Source: Maylandia zebra
Taxonomy: Eukaryota; Chordata; Actinopteri; Cichliformes; Cichlidae
Assembly: GCF_041146795.1 (NCBI RefSeq)
Contig: NC_135176.1
Location: 19,868,286 to 19,932,285, forward strand
Length of the DNA: 64,000 bases
Reading direction: 5' to 3'
Part shown: one piece after another, positions 58,141 through 64,000 of the stretch
Numbering within the stretch: position 1 is the first letter of the stretch
Layout of the letters: each line of letters starts with the position of its first letter
Translations under genes and position numbers: made by a program
The notes under the pieces: generated by a model
The model's input: the letters and a program-made list of their open reading frames with translations, nothing else
Told to the model about the DNA's origin: nothing
The model's database searches: none

Positions 58141-60377
58141 GTGGCAGAGTGTCCACACTGCAGATTATATATATAACTTTACAAATTTAACATGTCAGCT
58201 ATAATAAAATCTATCTCCTTATAAAGGGGCTGTGAACGGGGAAATTTGCTACAGAGACAAGAAATCTTATTTGTACCGCACTGTAGACATGTTTATTTCT
58301 GATGTAACAGTGGCTATTTTAATATGGGAGACTTTCCTTTAGAACTGGCCATTGGAGGACATTCGAGGATGCTTTTTCTCCTACTGTTCTGTAGTTCTCA
58401 CTGTGTACATCTAACATGTTTAGTTTTCTGTCTAATGCTTGAATTAAGCTTTCAAGAAATGTAACTACAGGACACAGCCTGCAACTATTGTGATTGGCCT
58501 GTTCAGTACTCTCGATTCCTCCTGTGTGTTTGCGACTACTTTTTCGCCACAGATTTTATATTTATCAGTGAGAGAATAACAATCGTCATCTCATATAAGG
58601 AATAATAATCATAGCATCAATATAAGGACTCACAAATGTCAGCAAACTCCTGGAGGGAGATGACTGAAACTGTCGCACCGGATGTGAGGCATTGTGCAAA
58701 GGACAAATATGTTTGTCCCCCCCACAAACTGACCACAACAAAGAGTGGGGACCTAGGAGGGACCCCCCCCCCCCCCAGCCTTTTATTTATTTTTTCTGCT
58801 GACTGGCCACATATAAAACACTGGGACATGACCGCATGGTAATTAACACATAATGCACCACACACAAGCATAAGGAGGCGATGGTTACGTTGTAAGTGCT
58901 ACGAAGACTTCCCTCAGAAGTCCAAATCAGACCTTAGTCTGCAAACAGTGTGGACTCAGCATCAGTTCAGCAAGTAATGTCTGGTGTGATTAAACATCCT
59001 GTCTTTTCCACCATCTTCTAATAACTATCACAGTGTAGATGCAAATTTGGGCACATGTTAAGCCAGTTGTTTTCGTCTTCCTTTTTCTATCTATGTAATG
59101 GACTGAAATACGGGTCACTCATGCAGGAAACCATACATCTCCCCCTGGGGCAAAGGGGACTTCCCCTGTTAAGTTAGAGAAGCATAGTGTAGTGGCTGAA
59201 CACTCGAGTGGGGTTCACAGTTGACAGATTTTCATGTATTTATACAGTGAGTGTTTGCCAACTTTAAGACTGGGGCCATGGGACATTTAAACAAAGGTGC
59301 TTTCCATTATAACACCCATGACTCAAAGGGAAAATATGCTAAGTTTTCTGCACTAAAAGGACAGTGTAAAATGTGGATTTTAGCACTAATATCAGCTGGT
59401 AACGTGCAAATTAAACACGTGATATATTTGATTAAATTAGAGTATTTCAGGAGGTACTTTCTAGTTTAAGGAGTAATTTAAAGGGCATGCACGCAGACAC
59501 ACAAACATTCCCTCACTAGGTCACTGCTTTGATTGACAGACAGACAGGTAAACCACAGGGCATTCCAAGGCTGCTCAGGTGTGTGCCTGAGTGTGTGTGT
59601 GTGTGTGTACATGCTGCAGGCTCATCACTATTCATCAGGCTGCGCTGTATTTGCGTCTCATCTACATACTGGTCCAACAGGGAACAGATTAGCATTAGAG
59701 AGAGAGGAAGATGGAGGAAAGTAGAATCACTTTAATTTTTAACAAGATGATATGAAGGAGACACAAAGACCCAAGTACTGCTGCTGCTGCTGCTGACAAA
59801 GCCAGGAGAGAGAGAGAGAGAGAGAGAGGGCCAGGTGATGGTTGTGAGAGTGTGGGAGATGGGGGGAGGTGGGGTGTGAGACGGCTGAGGTAAGGAGCAC
59901 CACTGGCACCGATCACGAGAGAATGAGGGCTGTGGAAGTGGAAATAAACAGCGGATCTGTGTCTTCCAAATGAAAATAACTTTAAAGACAATCCCGTGTT
60001 AATGTTGCACATTGATCTCTCCGTCAGTGTGCCTCATTCGTTCGCCACTTGCGTTTGTAGGAACTAGGCAGAACTCACATATTAAACGTTCATAAATAAA
60101 TAAGTGGGATAAACAATGTAGCACAGTCGCAATGGAGTCAATATTTCATTAGTGGACTGCACACAGGCAAACATGCATAAATAATTCCCGAAACATGTTA
60201 TTTACCATAAAATTTGAGAGCCTCGTCGGCTGCACTGTTTTTGTGTGACCTTCTTTTTTTATACGTGTTTCATTAGATTCTTGTCAAAAGAAGCCAGAAG
60301 TAGTGACAGTAGAAGGTCCTGCACCTGTCTGCATATATTTTTCTCCTTTTACAAAATTGCAACTACACACTGAAATT
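58141..60377. other. Intergenic sequence
   Basis: No supported gene. Simple repeats include a C14 run at 58763-58776, (TG)n at 59591-59608 and (GA)n at 59804-59827. Confidence 0.5.
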
Positions 60378-60379
60378 TA

Positions 60380-60430
<51 letters not shown>

Positions 60431-60630
60431 GTGTATGTAGCAGTAGGTGCGGTGACTCCCAAGCTAGGCGAGTGGCTCCAGCAGATCCCGGGAATAACAT
60501 CGGAGATCTCTGTCCAGAAGAGCGCAGTCCTGGGAACAGCTAAGATACTGCGCAGGACCCTCAAGCTCCCAGGCCTCTGGTAGAGGACCCGAGCTTGAAG
60601 GATAAACCGCCCGCAGGGGCGTGCTGGGTG

Positions 60631-60672
<42 letters not shown>

Positions 60673-60724
60673 CTATAGCTATAGCTATATATATATATAT
60701 ATATATATAGCTATAGCTATAAAA
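60378..60724. repeat. (TA)n tracts flanking a LINE insertion
   Basis: (TA)n at 60378-60424 and 60634-60672 bracket a LINE fragment. A second pair follows, with TAGCTATAGCTATAGCTA interruptions at 60670-60690 and 60707-60722. Confidence 0.95.
60437..60636 (+). mobile_element. LINE 3' fragment inserted in a (TA)n tract
   Basis: The frame reads VGAVTPKLGEWLQQIPG then VLGTAKILRRTLKLPGLW and stop at 60581-60583, a C-terminus common to a fish non-LTR family. A short 3'UTR follows (AAACCGCCCGCAGGGGCGTG). The clade is uncertain; a target-specific (R4/Dong-like) family would explain the TA setting. Confidence 0.7.
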
Positions 60725-63700
60725 TATGTAGCATAAAAATGTAGCAAGTGCACACTAGATGTGAACAAACATATGCATCATGAATGCAGTCATAAGGTTG
60801 CCATTCGGTGTTTTATTGAACTGTCATGTTCATAAAGCCTCATCCACAAAAGTGAAATGATTTGCTCATTCACATTGCTTTGTTTCTGATAGTTAGGTAA
60901 TGCATTTCCTGCCCAGTCATATGCCAGTCAATGGTACTCTGCACACTGAATGAGAAGCATGTTTATTGTTCTCCTTGAAGTTGGGAAGAATTTAACCGTC
61001 GACCTCACTGTTTCACTTGCCACTGGTTATTCTGTCCATCATCACTTGACTTTGCTGCATCCCATTCACTTTCCATGGTCTCTGGTCTCCATGACACTGC
61101 TCATCACTACCCGTGGCTGACGGGCCTTTAGAGTCAGCATAATTTACTTGATTGAATTCAAATGATTTATTGTTCTTGGGATGACAGTAAAAATTGAGAA
61201 AACGCAAAAAATATTTTACTCAAGTAAATATGAAGAGTCCAGTTCAAAAAGTGCATGTATGTATTCACAGTATTTTCATCAGTGATGAAAATAGAGCTCA
61301 GATTCTTGTATGCATTGCGCATAGATGAGAAATTTCAGTCGAGAGTATAAAAATAAATGAAATCCCAGTTTGCTCCTGTCACTTCTGAACGTGCAGTAAT
61401 AAAAACTCTAACTTCTGACCTGTCAAACTGTTGTAGTCTTGGACAAAGTAAGCCTCTTGGGTTTGTGTGATGTTAGAAGCATGCTCATATTTCCATCATG
61501 AGTGCATGAGGCCCTGGTGTGTTCACATCACTGCCCTGGAAATTATTAGTATCCTCCTCTCCCCTTCTCATCTCTCTTTGACTCGCACTCCCTCCATCTT
61601 TGCCACGCCATCGCTACAGCCCCTATGATAGACCTTGATCTCCTTTCTCCCTCCCTGCTACCTTTGTGCCACATTCAAACCTTTTATCAATATACAGCAC
61701 GTCTCGTCTTCCTCTCTTTCTCTCTTTTCATGTAGTTTAATTCCCCTATCTATTTGTGTTTCTTTCATCCCTTTTTGCTCTCAGCTCAGTTCCACACTCT
61801 TACCATAACAAAGTGAATAGTTTCTCCAGTTAAACCCAAAATTACCATGCAGGCTTGTTGACCGGCAAACTGTCAGAAAGAACATTATTTCAAGAACATA
61901 CCCGTAAAAACAATTAAAAGTGTCGGAGTAAGGTGTGGGAAGTGACATTGCAGCTCTTCCCTTGTTACTTGTGTCTAAAGGAACATGACAACAGGCTCTC
62001 CAGTGATTTCTAGCCCTGTTTTGTTACTATTATATATTATGAAGAAACAAAGTATGTGTAGTAGTACTTATGTAGTTGATGTTTCTTTAAAGTTCTGTGT
62101 AACCTGTTATATTGTTTTTACTGTGTAGCCAATACAACACATTCATGTACTGCTGCGACAAAACAGCAGTTCTCCTATCCTCAAAGAAATATTAGTTTTA
62201 TCAATATCTGTGAATACATGTGAGCAAGATTTTAAGGAAACTAGAAGATGAGTAACATCCTTGTTACGTCCTGTGTCATTCTGGCAAAAATGTCTAAGCA
62301 TCTTGTTTGCTTATGTCAAAGGAACTTTTCATTTTGGTGGCAGCGACTTGTTCACTGACAAAAATGTAATGGATTTGAACTGCATACAGACTTTTTGGAT
62401 GTTATATATAAAGTGTTGATTCAACAACTGCATTAGCTCAAAACGAATCTTCAGAATCTTCAAAAACATTGTGACCCAAGCCACTGAGGAAAAAGCAAGT
62501 AACTAAAATGTATTTATTTAACAAGAAGCTGAGATATATAGCCTGGAGCTTTTCCATTTAGTGCTCTGGATGTACATGTGAGAATGCTTATAACAAATTC
62601 TAATGTGAGCTCACTTACTAGAGCGTGTTAGGAGTCAGCATTTTGTTTGTTTGTTTTGTTTTCCTTTCAGTTTTGTCCATTTAAACTGGATCATATTTGT
62701 AAGAGACTACAGACCTGCTGAACCTAAAGCCAGACCTTGCTGGATCACCCTCCTGAAACTATAGCCGTGTCCAGACCAGGTGTTCACCAGTAACTACATT
62801 TCCCTCCTTTTCTACTGACATGCTTAAAGTATGATCTAACTTCTATGTAACTATATACAGCTATGACCGCTTACATGAATTCATTGCATACATGTGGCCT
62901 GATGGGTATCTTTAGCTCCACCACTTAAGGAAGCTGTGCAGTAAAGTGCAAATATGATGCATATTCACATCATTCACAGGGATTTGCATGGCCTAATCCC
63001 TGTGAATGATGTGAATTTTCATGGAGAAAATTTACAAAACATTTTTATGCTCTATCCTAATTTCTCGCCACATTTATCACTACTTCAACTGCAGCTAACA
63101 AAACACAGATTAGAAATAATCAGTCTATTTGTAGCTTTTCTATCATTAAGAATATTAAACCAGGAAAAATAATTTCACTTTGATCTTTGAGTGTTTTCCA
63201 CATCTCCGTCATCACTTTTGCAGTTTTCCAGCTCTAATGTGCAGCTGTCATGTTAGAAATAGACATCGCCACAGAGAGCGCACTGAGTGGGAATTAATTA
63301 CATAATTTATGGATTAATCATTTTCTGCAGCATTGCTCTTTTATTTGCAGCTGTTCATGTCTTATTCTTCATAGACAGGTTTCCCCTTCCTCTGAGAGTC
63401 AGATGACTTGCCCAACGCCCCCTTTTATGGTTAGTGCACAGATGCTGCAGCAGAAAGCCTGAGGTAAGAGAGACAGTTGAGAATAACTGACCAGGGTTTT
63501 TGATTTGTTGAGTCAGCTAAACTGTGCTTCAGCAGTGGTATTGCGCCAGCTGTCCATCCGCAGCCCGTCGTCAGCTTCGGCGTGCTCGTCTACCTGCAGA
63601 GTGCTGTCTACCTGCAGTGCTGTCAGATGGGGACAGTGTCAAAGATAGGTAGTGCAGTCTGTCTTCGGGCTACTCTCGCTTTTGCAGTGGAGAAGATTAA

Positions 63701-64000
63701 AGTTTTAACTTACAAGCTGAAGTAGAGTGTTACAGTGAAAAGTATCCACTGCAGCCGATTTCTGTGCTTTCCATTTTGCCTTTTTTTAAGCTTGTCACAT
63801 ACCCGGTGAATTCCAGTGTCACTCTATTTCCTGTTGTCAACCAGTCAGCAACATCCACTTCGAACAACATGTTGGGATTTTGGAGGACTGCATGGGACCA
63901 TGTTTACATTGGTTGAAAATATGACTCCATGGACTTTCCGTCTATATAAATGGAAACAATTTTGGTACAATAAATTAAACACGATGCAAAGAAAGTCTGG
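60725..64000. other. Intergenic sequence to window end
   Basis: No supported gene or exon. Pyrimidine-rich sequence runs around 61550-61800. A perfect hairpin lies at 62963-63016. Open frames here are short and lack recognisable content. Confidence 0.5.
62963..63016. repeat. Perfect 22-bp hairpin
   Basis: The left arm 62963-62984 (ATTCACATCATTCACAGGG then ATT) and right arm 62995-63016 are exact reverse complements around the 10-base loop TGCATGGCCT. No flanking transposon ends were found. Confidence 0.95.

Overview
This is a vertebrate nuclear window, and almost certainly a teleost fish. Genes are split into short exons with GT-AG introns. The repeats are typical of fish: Tc1-like elements, hAT MITEs, LINE copies ending in (GATG)n, and long CA and TA microsatellites. 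The gene order recalls human 5q35. A percomorph, perhaps a cichlid, is my guess; the species cannot be fixed from the sequence.

Layout. The last coding exon of a CREBRF-like gene (+) lies at 1835-1953, followed by about 10 kb of T-rich, gene-free sequence that may be a long 3'UTR. BNIP1/Sec20 (+, six coding exons, 14187-17619) converges on STC2 (-, four coding exons, 24761-19790), and the two share back-to-back poly(A) signals near 19133-19146. From 25 to 42 kb the window is accessory. It holds a Tc1-like element broken by a 1-kb hAT MITE, a LINE copy in an older Tc1-like relic, and a small frameshifted gene with an FGKYKGK motif whose 3'UTR carries nested hAT elements. It also holds a tandem array of four intact tRNA-Asp(GTC) genes plus two truncated copies, broken by a 1.8-kb terminal-inverted-repeat element. 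BOD1 (-, 44688-42837) and HTATSF1 (+, 45582-48968) are then head to head with 893 bp between start codons. From 49 to 64 kb I see no convincing host gene, only transposon relics, microsatellites and two perfect hairpins.

The protein genes have unrelated housekeeping or endocrine roles: ER stress regulation, ER SNARE, secreted glycoprotein hormone, chromosome biorientation, and splicing/elongation factor. They look like a syntenic block, not a pathway. CREBRF-BNIP1-STC2-BOD1 keeps the human order and orientation as I recall it, without NKX2-5 between BNIP1 and STC2, and with HTATSF1 (X-linked in human) joined at the right. The most unusual part is the tRNA-Asp array. Its spacer is found in inverted orientation just upstream of the FGKYKGK gene, and its breakpoints are filled by that gene and by mobile DNA.
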